A stretch of 64,000 nt of DNA from Whalleya microplaca (Eukaryota; Ascomycota; Sordariomycetes; Xylariales; Xylariaceae), in the NCBI GenBank assembly GCA_022497155.1, contig MU385743.1:1-64000 (forward strand), written 5' to 3'. Shown piece by piece: positions 34,967 to 46,079 of the stretch. The notes below the pieces were generated by a model. It had not been told where the DNA came from and did no database searches. It worked only from the letters and a program-made list of their open reading frames with translations. Position 1 is the first letter of the stretch, and each line of letters begins with the position of its first letter. Position numbers and translations under genes: made by a program.

Positions 34967-36754
34967 ATGCCGCTCAGTATAATGATGGTACCTAACGACT
35001 ATGTACCTAATACCAAGGTACCTCGCGACTCTGAATCCGAGACTCCGGACCTTGTTGCAGAGCTTGACGACAACGATGCTGGCGACTTTATCGGTACGGT
35101 GATTGCGAACACTATAGCCTCAGCGCCGAATCCATTCTGCGATAACCATGGCCGAAGAATCTGCCCTCCTTGCGGCCACGGATGCCAGAGAGTCATAGTC
35201 AGCGCGCGACCTGGGGCTCATCAGTGGTCGGACTTGGTGGGAGATCTCGAGCCTTACACCGACGTGGCCCTCTATGTGACCTACGATTCGTATATGTTCA
35301 CCTGGACCGACGATGAGGTCGACGATGAGGTCGCACTCACCCTCATGGAGAATCTCCTGAACCACAACACCGATGATCTGCTCCCGATCGCCCAGCATTA
35401 CGGCTGGTTTCCCCGTTTCATCCCCCAGTGGGATGAACAAGTCGTAGGGGTACGGATTTGGAACCGACTCGAGAAAGTCCGAGGCGTCGACTTCAAGGCT
35501 CCGGCACCGAACCCACCTGCCAAGGTCGAGACCGTATACTGCGAGGAGTGCCAGCTCACCTGGCTCAAGGGCGAAACCAGCAAGCACATCCACCATCATC
35601 CGACCCACAACACCCTACGTTTCCATGACGCCTCGGCCAAGCTCCTGGACGAGCGCTCACTTGTTGTCTACGTCGATGCCATAAAGTACGGGCCGACCCA
35701 AGACGGGGAAGGAATGTACGGCATTGGTATCTACTTCGGCAAGGACTCGAAATACAATCACTGCGAAACCATGTACCTTATCTCCTCCGCGAACAGGCAG
35801 AACGCCGAGGTCCATGCGGCCTGCGGAGCTTTATACATTCTCAAAAAGCAAGTCTTCCCGGAGTACATTGCCCGCCTGAAAGAGCACCGCAAGAAGCTTG
35901 CCGAAGGCCCCAAGTCTACTTCCTCAGTCCTCGACCAATTCTTGACAGAGGACCACAAGCAGGCCGGCAAGGCAGACCCGAATGAGAAACAAGGACGCAG
36001 AAAGGCGAAGGGTAACCGCAAGGGCGCTAAATACAAGAAGACCGGCAAGAGAAAAGGCAAGGCCGTCAAATTCGAAGACTCTGACACGGAGGTCGCCGAG
36101 GATGATGTTGAGGAGACCGCGGATAAGATCGCCGACGTCGCGCTCGAGGATGCGCCTGAAACCAACGAAGACGTAAAGGAGCACCCCGATGTCCCTAAGG
36201 CATACCAGGTCGAGCGCCCCTTCGACGTCGATATCGGCGCCGCTGCAACTCGCAAGCGTATACGTCTCGGCGACGACACCAGCAACGACATGCGCTTGAT
36301 CATCGCTACCGACTCTACCAACCTCGTAGACCTTTTCTGCACTCATAGTATGTAAAATCCCTTTTTTCTCTTTGGCACTCCACCCTTCCCCTTTGGCCCA
36401 AGGTTCCCTCCGCGACCCCTACAAAATATATATACCTACTCCCAATCCGCAAACTCACCTCCACCTCAAGTCATCGTTGCCATTAACTAACCCCTGTTAA
36501 CCTACACAGTCGAGAACTGGGACTTCGACGCCGAGACAGGGACCTACCACAAGCAGCCGAAGAAGCAGAAGGACCGGGGCAAGCAGAAGGGCAAGGCGGT
36601 CGAGAACAGCGACGTCATCCTCGAGGTCAAGAACCGCGTCTCGCAGTTCGAGAGCGGCGAGCTCGGCCTCGGCGTCGAGGTCGCCTGGTGGCGCGTCCCC
36701 AAGAAGGCCAACGCCGAGGCCCTTGCCCTCGCGAAGAAGCTTGAGGACTACTAG
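34967..36754 (+). CDS. RNase H-like fold protein with a long basic insert, 541 aa
   Basis: Two exons: 34967-36347 and 36510-36754. The region from residue 232 reads as an RNase H-like core: VVYVDA with Asp237, a Gly-rich strand pair (GMYGIGIYFG), NRQNAEVHAAC with Glu281, then after the insert LIIATDSTNLVD with Asp449. The final strand and helix (VEVAWWRVPKKANAEALAL) are encoded by exon 2. These acidic residues fit the DED positions of RNase H1-type folds. Residues about 300-435 are a lysine- and acid-rich low-complexity insert inside the fold. The N-terminal 200 residues are acidic with CPPC and CEEC-plus-His clusters. Whether it cleaves RNA-DNA hybrids is unknown; single-domain fungal RNase H-like proteins are often uncharacterised. 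Confidence 0.7.
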
Positions 36755-37592
36755 AGACGCGCGCGCATGCATACGTACGTACACAGTTGAGGCCTGGGTA
36801 GGTACTAACTAGGTAGCCTCTCAGACGCGTGGTGGCGGGCTGGATGTCAATGCCGGGAGGGAAAAAGTGCGAATCTTCTGCTTAGGAAGCGCCATGTTCT
36901 CGGAACCGGGGCTGCCTGCGTTGGACTCGTGCTAGGGGTATGGGAATTAAAATAGGAGGTATGGCAGGGCGAGCTGCAGTAGACTTTGCCTAGAACAAGG
37001 CCTTATTCAAGGACGCTTCGGGGATGTCACATAGAGATCGATAGAAATCCTTGAATTGGGGCTGTCAAAGCAAACACGTCCCATCTGATAGACTTTCAGT
37101 TGTTATGGATAGTTGAGACACATAATCTATGCGTATCATCAACTTGGGTTATGCTGCTACTGACAACCTATACTCATGGAGCAATGTTAGCTGGTATTTC
37201 AAGCACATGTGTGTACCACCTGGGGCAGCTCGATAACTAAGCTCCGATATTCACCTGCGAAGTATATGCAGTCCGCTTCCTTAGCAAGTAGAGAGTAATC
37301 TTTAATTAATTATCAATCCTCTGTCCTGAACTTTTCGTCTTTTCTGTTGATTTTGTCCAAGCAGGCCATAGAAAAGTCACTCGTTCATTTATTTGATTAA
37401 GGGGCCCTTGAGGCCCATGCATTTGTTTAGCCAAAGATGAGACTGCATTCGCCTGAGTCGTTTAAAGAAAACTGTAACAAAGATTACGTTGGCTTACAGG
37501 TCCAACTTTCTGTGACCTTTCACAAAAGGTATGGAAAATTGCAATAATTCAGATTAATATCGGCTGCGTATCCTACTCTCAAGCATTCAATG
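36755..37592. other. Intergenic, 0.84 kb
   Basis: Spacer between convergent genes (RNase H-like plus, cutinase minus); it should hold both 3' ends. No coding signal was recognised. Confidence 0.5.
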
Positions 37593-38369
37593 CTATACTT
37601 TGCTCACTATGAAGTCCACCGCGTCAGATGCGAGATCGGAATAGTTGCCGTGTGCATCCGTGATAATAAGGGTACCTTCGCAAACTCTGTCACCATCATG
37701 ACATAATATGAGCGTTTTGCTAGTGTCGAAGTTTGGGACTTGGCTATCATCCTGTGCCTTCTGGGTATCCCCGAAGGTGACGGCCGCCGCGATCTGATTC
37801 TTGACGCTCGTCGATGCAGACTCGACAGACCGATGTACCAAGGCTGCACCTTGGCTGTAACCAGAGACCACTAGCTTCGAGGACGGACACTTAGTAGCTG
37901 CCTGAGTGATTAAGTCACGCATGTCATCCGCATCGTCGGGATCACACCCTCCATCTCTCAGGTTGTCGACCAAGAGCGCAGGGTAGTCCACTCCCTGAGC
38001 CGCCACAGCATCTGTACCTAATGCGGCTTTGAGCTGATCAATAGTCTGTGGACCCGGGTCATCGCCCTATTGAACATGGAGTGGTCAAAGGGTATAGCAA
38101 GACTATGGTAGTAAGGGGTTTGAAATACTTACGATATTTCCATCCTGGGTGCTGCCACGGGCGAAGATAAAAATAACGTCTCTACAACCACCTTCGAGGA
38201 ATTCATTTGCTGTAGTTCCTGTCGACTGACGTGGCTGAAGACCAGAACTGGAGCCCACGGCCTTGGCCTTAAGCTTCGCGATTGCATCCTCTGAGTAGTC
38301 GAGTGTTAACGGAATGGCAGACGTGAAGACTACCAAAGTGGCAGATAGCAGAGACGGAGAGATCTTCAT
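37593..38369 (-). CDS. Secreted cutinase, carbohydrate esterase family 5, 236 aa
   Basis: Two exons on the minus strand: 38369-38133 and 38066-37593. The chosen ATG gives a typical signal peptide (MKISPSLLSATLVVFTSAIP); an in-frame start seven codons upstream is less likely. The mature protein has CRDVIFIFARGST (oxyanion Ser region), VSGYSQGA with nucleophile Ser150, GDRVCEG with Asp205 and DAHGNY with His218, the complete cutinase triad. A propeptide-like stretch of about 35 residues precedes the catalytic domain. It hydrolyses cutin and other ester polymers outside the cell and fits a plant-associated lifestyle together with the CE5 esterase at 19.2 kb. That gene is a different subfamily, so the two are not a recent tandem duplication. 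Confidence 0.9.
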
Positions 38370-39701
38370 CTTGGCTCCTTTATTTAGCAAGACTACGAAT
38401 TTGGGTGATCAAATTTGTAGCTTCGAGGCAACCAGAATGTCGACTAGGAGGGCCGTCGTCGGTGATGCCTCGATCACTTGAGATTTACTCCACCATTTTT
38501 AGACAACAAGTCACCTTATATACCAAATTCGCAGAAGGGAAAGGTCATAGTGGATGTCCGCCGGCTCAGATTTACAGACATAAATACGTTGACCTTCCTA
38601 GAATGATATAATGCCCCGGTGGCGTTTTGTGCAGGCAAGTGTTCAGAGCCCACTCATCGGACACGTGCATCACGGGATGCAGAGTAAGGTTCTTGGAAAA
38701 GCATGTAGACTTATCTGAACAAAGCAGGTCTTACGAATCTCAACAAGGCCATGCATGGCCTTTCGAAATACAACAGCTGCATCGATTAATCCACCCGGCA
38801 TACCCGAAGGGCGTGGTAGATCTAGGTATCGAATCTTGAAGTATAGTTTCGTGCAGACTAGTGTGCTGCATACACGTCAATCATGCACCCCGCCATATTG
38901 ATCGGGATCCTGGTAGCCCTAGGCATGTGTCGAGCTTGATGGGTATATGCAGTAAGGCGTCTTTATATCTCGGTGTCAATCCTTGCTAGGTAATTATGCC
39001 GTAGGTTTGTCGCTCTGCCTTTCCATTTATTGACTTCGGCATAATTTTTTCATGGCCACGATGCTCCGCCTCTTGGTGTTTCCTTGTTATACCGTTGAAA
39101 TATACTAGTATAATAACTACGAGAGCCAATATCGAAATCGGATGCGGGGTATACAGTAATGTCCTTGGCTTCTCCTTTGGGGTTGTGCTCCGTCTGACAG
39201 GGATCTGTAGTAGTATTTGGAAAGTTCGATTAGGAATATGAAGTCGTGGAGGTTGCTATGAATAGGACGAAGGTTCAATCATCCTACCTAAGCATAGCTT
39301 GCCATAGCAACCTCATGAATCAACATTGTCATTCATCTAGTGTAATACTGCGACTAGTACAAAGGAATGCCTTTATGAGTCAGTCTACTGTAGGCCAGAT
39401 AACCCATGACACCTCTATCATTGAAATTTATCGGTAGTCGTATACTATAATCTATCACAGCGGCCCTTTTGACAAACTCCGCTCCAAATCGCCACTATAT
39501 AGTGTTACCAGCTTTATGGCCTTGAATTGTAATGTGTATATCGACGGGGGGCCAATCATAGGCCAGATGCTCTTCTTGTTGTCAGGTTGATAAACAAACT
39601 ATTCATAGAGAATTGCAAGAGTCTGGAATGATTGAGTAGGGATACGGTTGCGAACTCTTCTACCTAGAGGTAGCCGCAACACGGAAAAGGAGTTTTATGT
39701 T
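38370..39701. other. Intergenic, 1.33 kb
   Basis: AT-rich DNA containing the cutinase promoter; short frames at 38405-38839 and 39246-39437 have no recognisable content. Confidence 0.5.
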
Positions 39702-40061
39702 CTAGTTCATCAATTTGCCCCCATCCAGGTACTGTTTTCTATAACTGCACCCCTCCCCTTCTCGTTCGAACCATTCTATGACCATGTCCTTCTCCCACGT
39801 TGGTTTCGACTTCTCCCACAATATGGTGTAGTAAGGCTTTGTCAATTGCTTCGTCTCGAACCATTCCCTTGACTCATTCCATACCTCAATGAAGCGAAAG
39901 TAGCCTGGTTGCTCTGGATCTCGGAAAACATCGAAGAGAATACACTCCGGCTCTGCAGCACAAGCCGCCCACACTGGTCGATGAGCTATTTTGAATTCTT
40001 CGACCATGGATGGCTTGATGTAGAAGGTGACGAAAATGGTCAGTTGTTTTGTTGGTGCCAT
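39702..40061 (-). CDS. ABM-type dimeric alpha/beta-barrel protein, 119 aa
   Basis: This is an intronless small gene. The pattern LTIFVTFYIKPSMVEEFKIA, ECILFDVFRDPEQPGYFRF, EVWNESREWFETKQLTKPYY matches the antibiotic-biosynthesis-monooxygenase (ABM) fold: strand, helix, strand with a conserved E-x-W-x-S, helix. Members include quinone-forming monooxygenases and cofactor-free enzymes, but many are uncharacterised, so no reaction is assigned. It has no signal peptide. It lies 1.26 kb upstream of the isocyanide-synthase-like gene and is transcribed away from it, so the two could share a promoter region and possibly a pathway. This link is inferred. Confidence 0.8.
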   Translation of the reverse strand: MAPTKQLTIFVTFYIKPSMVEEFKIAHRPVWAACAAEPECILFDVFRDPEQPGYFRFIEVWNESREWFETKQLTKPYYTILWEKSKPTWEKDMVIEWFEREGEGCSYRKQYLDGGKLMN

Positions 40062-41321
40062 AGTTGGTAGTTGGGTTTGAAAATTAATCCCTAGACGTTT
40101 GAACGAACGCCTGTAGGCTGTAAATAGATGCTGATGAAGTTATTGGACATTATACATGCACCCTTGTCCTTGTAGATTACAAATCAACCTACTATTGGCT
40201 CCCATAGGTCTCAGTTTAGACTATGTCCGTCGGACTTAATTCTTAACTCCTACTACACTAGTGTGTCACTATTGCAGATAGGTATTTAAACGACATAGCG
40301 ATGAGGTTTACATAAGCATAATACCCCTATATGTGATTCATTTCAGTGCGAAAGACACTATCCTGTCTACTATAGCTAGGAAGCCCTCTAATTCCACCAG
40401 TCCGTTCAAATCTTACCTATTAGCTTAATATTACTGTGAACAGATGTCCCTATCGATGTAATAACTCCCATGATTCATTCCAGTGAGCTACAGAGGTGGT
40501 GGGCCATGGAGCACACCTCAGAGTGACAGAAACAGTAGGCATAGGCATAGAATACCAAAAACTAATAAACAAAGAAGGCAGTTGAATCGCCCAGTGTTCA
40601 TCAGTGTAGATACTCTGTACGATCTCACACAATCCTTCGCGCTACCCGAAGACCGATTTGTCGAGAGCACACTGAGCAAGTTGCATACAAATCATGAACG
40701 CCGCTGGCAGCCAATTTAATATTAGAATGAAGGTGGCCATCAAGGTACGCCATGCCAAACAAGGATGGAATAATTCATTTACGGTTGGCGTGATGGTGAG
40801 AAAAATATAACTTTCAATTTTAGGTTTTGATATAGCACATTAGTCTTTCAGGATATTGGAAGAGTAGCCTGGTCACAGGACTTCAAGAATGACAGTCCAG
40901 ATCCAGGAGTATCATATTGGTGGAGGGGGAGATCCTGCGAAGGACGTGACAACTAATAATTTTTACGTTATATCTAAGTCTTCTTGCCTCATTCAATCAA
41001 TGATTTGGATTCTGTTTGGATTGCGCTTTAGCCGTGCTGCCAGAAACATACACTATGGACTTGCAGCGGCTAATGCTGCATCGTAGGACCTTATTTGTTA
41101 ATCTGCAACCTTGCCAAGCCCTCATTTCGGCTCTTATATGGTGGCGTGAGTCCAAAAGAACAGAATTATCGCAATTGATAACGACTTATATTTCCAAAAT
41201 CAAGGTGTTGTGTATTCTGCAACATACCGGCATCTGGAATCTGGCATCTCTATTGAAAACCGTACCCTTCGGGGTCTATTCACAACTTGAGACACATACC
41301 ACCGTTACACCGAGCTGCATA
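40062..41321. other. Intergenic, 1.26 kb, shared by diverging ABM and isocyanide-synthase genes
   Basis: Frames on both strands (40450-41270) are open for 60-100 codons but show no family motif. One runs without a stop into the first exon of the isocyanide-synthase-like gene from about 41016, so a longer N-terminus there is possible. This may be a bidirectional promoter. Confidence 0.4.
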
Positions 41322-42503
41322 ATGCCATCCGCCTTGAATTCCACGAATGCTGATGGTTCAGCAATGCCGGTATCCTTGGCAGCGCACCTGGCAAAGCTGG
41401 AACCTTCTCATCTCAAGACTGCGTCACAAATTCTAGATATCCTCTCGCGATATAAACTCAGAAGGAATGTAGCTTTACCAAAGAGCAATGAAGGCGAACT
41501 GAAGTTCCTTGTTCAGATCCACTCCAAGGTCGTATGTGGGGAGACTATTCTGATGTGTCTCCCTGCTTTTCCATTCAAGTCACCCAATACGAAGACGAAG
41601 GTCCTAGGCCAGCTTCCTGATAAAGCAGAGGAGGTAGCACTAATACACCTCAATGGACTATGTACGGAAATAGGGAAGGTTTACGCCCCTGGCGCTAAGT
41701 TAATGATAATTTCGGATGGACTGGTCTACAACGGTATGTGCTACCCAAATCCCTACGCCCGCGGCCAGCATGGTGACTTAAAAGAGCAGATCTTCTAGGA
41801 GTCCCCGATAAAGATGTATGGGCCTATGGCGAGGCCCTTCGTGCTTTAAGAACGAGAGAAGACTTTGGTCATATCGAATTTTGCCGTCTAAAGGACTTGG
41901 TAGTAATTGATGTACCTGATGAATTAGACGAGATCAGATATGTCGCTAACGCCACTAACTTCCGCCATGCTCTCCTGAAGCAATTTAGTAGGCCAGAATA
42001 TAACGTATCGTCAAGAATCTCCGAGGATGAGGACACCTGCCTCACATATAGGGGCTATATCAAATTTCTAGAGACCGACCTTCAAAATGTGTATCCTATA
42101 GGTGAGGGGCGAAGCAAAAAGAAATATAAGAAAGGGGTCGAGTATATTGCAAAGCAGATGCTTATGAGGGGCGATGTAGGCTCTTCCCAATCCTGATACA
42201 AGAATTGTTCTAACTCGCTCAATCTAGGCATTCGCTCGAGCAGTCCGTGAGAGCTTCCCAGATAGACTCAGACTGTCAATCCATCCCTCGACCGGTGAGA
42301 CAAAGCTTTCTGTAAATCTTTTGCCGACGAATACAGTGTTCACTACACCCTGGCACTGTACGATTGCTTTCCGGTCGGATGGTACTGCCACCACAGGGCA
42401 CCGTTCGGAATTTGAAGGCGACGATGATTTTGAGCTCGTATATGAGCATGACAAGCCTAGCTTCTTCCGAGAGAAGATGTGCTTTTCGTTTGTAAAGGAG
42501 TGA
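41322..42503 (+). CDS. Isocyanide-synthase-like protein (DIT1/PvcA family), about 357 aa
   Basis: Three exons: 41322-41733, 41790-42175 and 42228-42503. The join restores the family signature SDGLVYNDLLGVPDKDVW, preceded by ASQILDILSRY and LPAFPFKSPN. It is followed by DLVVIDVP, a Lys-rich helix ending MLMRGDAFARAVRESFP, RLSIHPSTGETK and the C-terminal TPWHC and YEHDKPSFFREK. PvcA/DIT1 proteins convert an amino acid (Tyr or Trp in PvcA/XanB-type enzymes) and ribulose-5-phosphate to an isonitrile; yeast Dit1 makes a formylated tyrosine. Substrate here is unknown. After FREK the frame ends within eight codons, where family members usually continue some 25-30 residues. The gene may therefore be C-terminally truncated or have an exon I could not define. 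The start at 41322 is the first ATG close to the domain; an upstream extension is possible. Confidence 0.8.
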
Positions 42504-43318
42504 TAAAGAATGACAAGCAAGCGGATATGTTCCTAGAACTTAAGGGTTTGCCTAGCCAAAGACCAGGATGGTATCTATGCACAGGGTGTCTATACTGTGA
42601 GCGTGAAAGGTACTGGCCCTACAGAGGTCCACAGAGCCATACGAGACTGGTGTTAGTCACAATGGATATAGAGGTCGAGGGCCCTATTTCACGAAATTTG
42701 GGATGACTGTTGTGCCAGAGATCGAGATGCGACTACAAATGCAATGTGAAATGGACTCTCGCAATTACATGTACTCGGAATGGTATTGCTATACTTGATG
42801 TGCTCCTCTGTGTTGTAAGTTTGTGACACTACATATTATCCCATAACCAATGGTTTGGGTGATTATATAATAGATTGCTATGCGGAGTTTTCTTGTCAAG
42901 ATCTCATGCATTGAGTGAGCCAGGCAAATGATAGGGGCTTGCTTCTTTAGAAGCGGGACATGTTCTGCTCAGTTTCACCGCGCAAGCTACAAGTTAACCC
43001 ACATAGAATGCTGGACGCTTAATATAACCCATAGCGATGGAAAGCTCACGAATTCGTTACGGGCGATCCGACAAGTGGAAATCTCATAGATGTAAAAACT
43101 GGGGTTTTGCTGTTTCAGCACTAATGCAATCCGTAGAGAGCAAGACATATTATATATTCCAGTACATAACTCCACATGAAGTCTCGATGTGCCTTCTAAC
43201 AACATACAAACATTACATTCCATACATATAACAAGACAACGTTCCCAGGCGAGGCGTTTGACTCTCCTGGTGGGCAGTTCATACCTAACAATACGGGCAA
43301 CCATGGTCATCACAATCG
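42504..43318. other. Region after the isocyanide-synthase stop, possible coding relic
   Basis: Two overlapping frames (42479-42706 and about 42612-42815) look protein-like in composition but neither matches a family I know. They could be the remains of a C-terminal extension broken by frameshifts or a decayed neighbour. The rest is AT-rich spacer before the end of the HET gene. Confidence 0.3.
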
Positions 43319-46079
43319 TCATATGATGTCGAACTCTTCTATAGTAAAAGGGGAGGTTCCCAGTTCTAGCTGGGCTACGGCCTCTCCATCCATCATACTA
43401 TGGACGTAGCATTCGCCAATCAAACTGAACTCGCGATTCCGTCGCCGCAGCACCACCGGAACCGAACATCCGAAGAGGATGCAGATGCAATCGTCCTCTT
43501 GTATGCGTCGTGAGCCCATCCCAAACAGCTCGTCGGATGTTAGATTAGGCCCGGCCACAGCGAAAAATTTTCGATTCCAGACCACTGCCCGCACACGCCT
43601 CAAGTAATCTAGCACCGTCTCTGGGAGCGTTTTATTATCGAGGAGTTTGGTTGTGCTTAGATCGCCGTCGGCGGTAAGCTTCATAATGCAGTACATGCAA
43701 GCTCTTCTATACCAGAAAGGAGTATGCTTTCCGGCGCCCGTACGATCAGCGACAAGGGTTCTCCAAAGTCGATCAGTTATATTGTTCACGTCCATACCGG
43801 GGACCCAGCCGGCGAGTTTGAGACAGTCGTCAGACAGAGTACCGTCAACCACGCGAGACGATGCACGTGTGATGCGGCCAAGTTGGAATCCCTTGGTGTG
43901 GAGTATTACCCCCTTAGGTAGGGTCAACAATCCCCCCATTGTAGTATGAGATTGTTCTTTGAAGTGAACATCTGCTGGCCTGCCTCGAGACGCATTATAC
44001 ACCGTTCGGCCAGCTTCCCCAACGAGGCTATCACCATTCAGCCTTCCACTGAGCTTTGTCGGTATCCCAAATGTTGAGTTTACAACACTGCCGATCCAAG
44101 TTGGTAATTCTGCCCCGAAAGAGTTGGGTGGCGGCGCCCAGTGGCGGCAGATTATATCTAAAGATTTCGTGGATGAGATGCAATGTTGGACAAAATCAAC
44201 AAATACGCGCAATTCCGATTTCGAATAATCTGGAGAAATAGACGATGTTGATGATAGCAAAGATAACTCTGCGGAAGGTAGGTAACTGTCCCTAGCAAGA
44301 GGAAGTAACGCATATACGGTATCTTTAGGATCAGAAATTTCAAAGTGGAGGAAGGTGGTAACAAGGGACTCGATGTTCCATAATCGATCTAGAATCACAC
44401 CATTTTGAGTTTTCCGTAGGAGGTTGTTCGAGATACTCACAATAGCACTAGCACCACCTGATTCAACGTGGTGTAATGCGTCTGGGTCATGCTTAGATGT
44501 TTCTGTATGGCTATACATACTGCGTATGCGGTCCAACTTTGCCACGAATAATTCAACTGCGTCAGAGAAATCTATCCAGTTGATATTCTTGTCACCACAT
44601 TGCACGGTGGCCTGGCGGGAAGCGGCAACCTCCTGAATAACCCATCGCCGACGGAACCATGCTCTCTGGAGTAACTTGGCAAACTTCGCCCACGAGGACG
44701 CCGTATGCTCATCTAGCTTATCTCCGGTTATCATGTTGTCTAAAACTTTCAGGTTAACGATGGTAGGTATGAACTCCATAGCCTCGTTGCCTGCTCCCCG
44801 ATCGTCTTCACTTTCTCCACTATCACCAATCCATATGCAGACATTCCAAGCATTGCAGTAGATGTCAAGCATCTTTGGCAACTGATGAGTCTTCTCTGAA
44901 TCGTCATTTTGGTTTATACAAATCGCATCGATCCAGAACCATAAATCTGTCGTTTCTGATCTGAGTCGGTTCAATGCTGCAGAAAGATTTGGCCGCACAT
45001 AGTATCTGCGGGGCATTGCTTGGACACTTGCAATGCGAAACAGATCATCGATATTGCCACTATTAGATGGAACATCGATATCTTTGAGAAATATCTCTTT
45101 GGATGCAACATCCTGGCCCCATGAGTATGATAACGCTTGGTAGGCAAGCTGTGCACCAGCGAGTCTAGAAATGTTCATTGTCTTTAGCGAACAATATACT
45201 GGGTCTCCAGGCCGCCCTTTTGATAATAGAAGGAGCCGTACTTGGTCGGCCGATATCTTCAGGTATGTATACTCATTCTGAAACGACGACGGGAGCAAAC
45301 GAGATGTTTGGGCCGGGTATAATGAGTACCAAGGAGGATCGAAAGCTGGATATTCTAGAGAGCCGTTGGAAGAAGTACCCATAGAAAAGTTCATCTCCAT
45401 GGGGGGCGTGATAGCTCCCTCGCTTCGGTGTCTAGGGACCGGTGGAGGTGATGATCCTGACCGTGATCGGGGTAATTCGCAAGGGGCACCAACGTTATCA
45501 CTATCAAGAGAGGAGTCCGGCTCTGGAAGTGGTGGCGGGAATAGTATCGTTTGGGAATCAAATGAAGGGCTTGCAGCAACCGTGCTCTGTTCCTTACCAT
45601 ATACACATCTGCGCTTCAGCTTCAAGCAGTTCCCGCAGCTAGGTCGAACTTCATCACACCGGATTTTCCGTCGCCGGCAATTGATACACTAGAATCAGCG
45701 AATTTAGCATCCCTTAAGGCGCACACAATTGCGTAGATCTTACGGATAATGTATTCCTAGCCCTCCCATCCTGCCTTGAATAGGAACAGTGAAAGCCACC
45801 TTCTCGGCACGCGTGACAAGTGGGCTTTTCACAGCTACATTTTCTCTTCTTCAAACGACAGAGATCGCACTGAGAGGCAAAGATGTCAGTCGAGGTTTTC
45901 TATTGTACAAGACGATCAAATCGTTAGCTTACGGCCTGGTATCGTCGGCTAGGAGGGTTGCTAGCTATATTTCCGGGCAGCTCTGTCGATGCGGACCACT
46001 CCATGCTATCCGCTTCTGTGTATTGCAAGGCATCGCTGCCGCTAGCCGCTCCAGGTGAGGTAGGAGAGGATAACGACAT
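43319..46079 (-). CDS. Protein with two tandem Zn(II)2Cys6 clusters and a HET domain, 880 aa
   Basis: Three exons on the minus strand: 46079-45933, 45869-45744 and 45688-43319. Exon 2 encodes one perfect C-x2-C-x6-C-x6-C-x2-C-x6-C cluster (Cys 50, 53, 60, 67, 70, 77). Exon 3 opens with a second (Cys 92, 95, 102, 109, 112, 119). Both introns are in phase 0 and both exons start exactly at the first Cys, which suggests exon duplication. After a Pro/Ser-rich linker comes a HET domain with YQALSYSWG (274-282) and DLWFWIDAICINQND (about 339-353), then WAKFAKLLQRAWFRRRWVIQEVA. HET domains mediate non-self-triggered cell death in fungi; Zn(II)2Cys6 clusters bind DNA. The combined role (regulator or DNA-linked incompatibility factor) is unknown. 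It could regulate the neighbouring biosynthetic genes. Confidence 0.85.

Noticed and set aside
35758..36346. Two overlapping minus-strand frames (194 and 140 codons)
   Set aside because: They are antisense to the low-complexity insert of the RNase H-like gene, with Ser-rich or Leu/Val-rich artefact composition.
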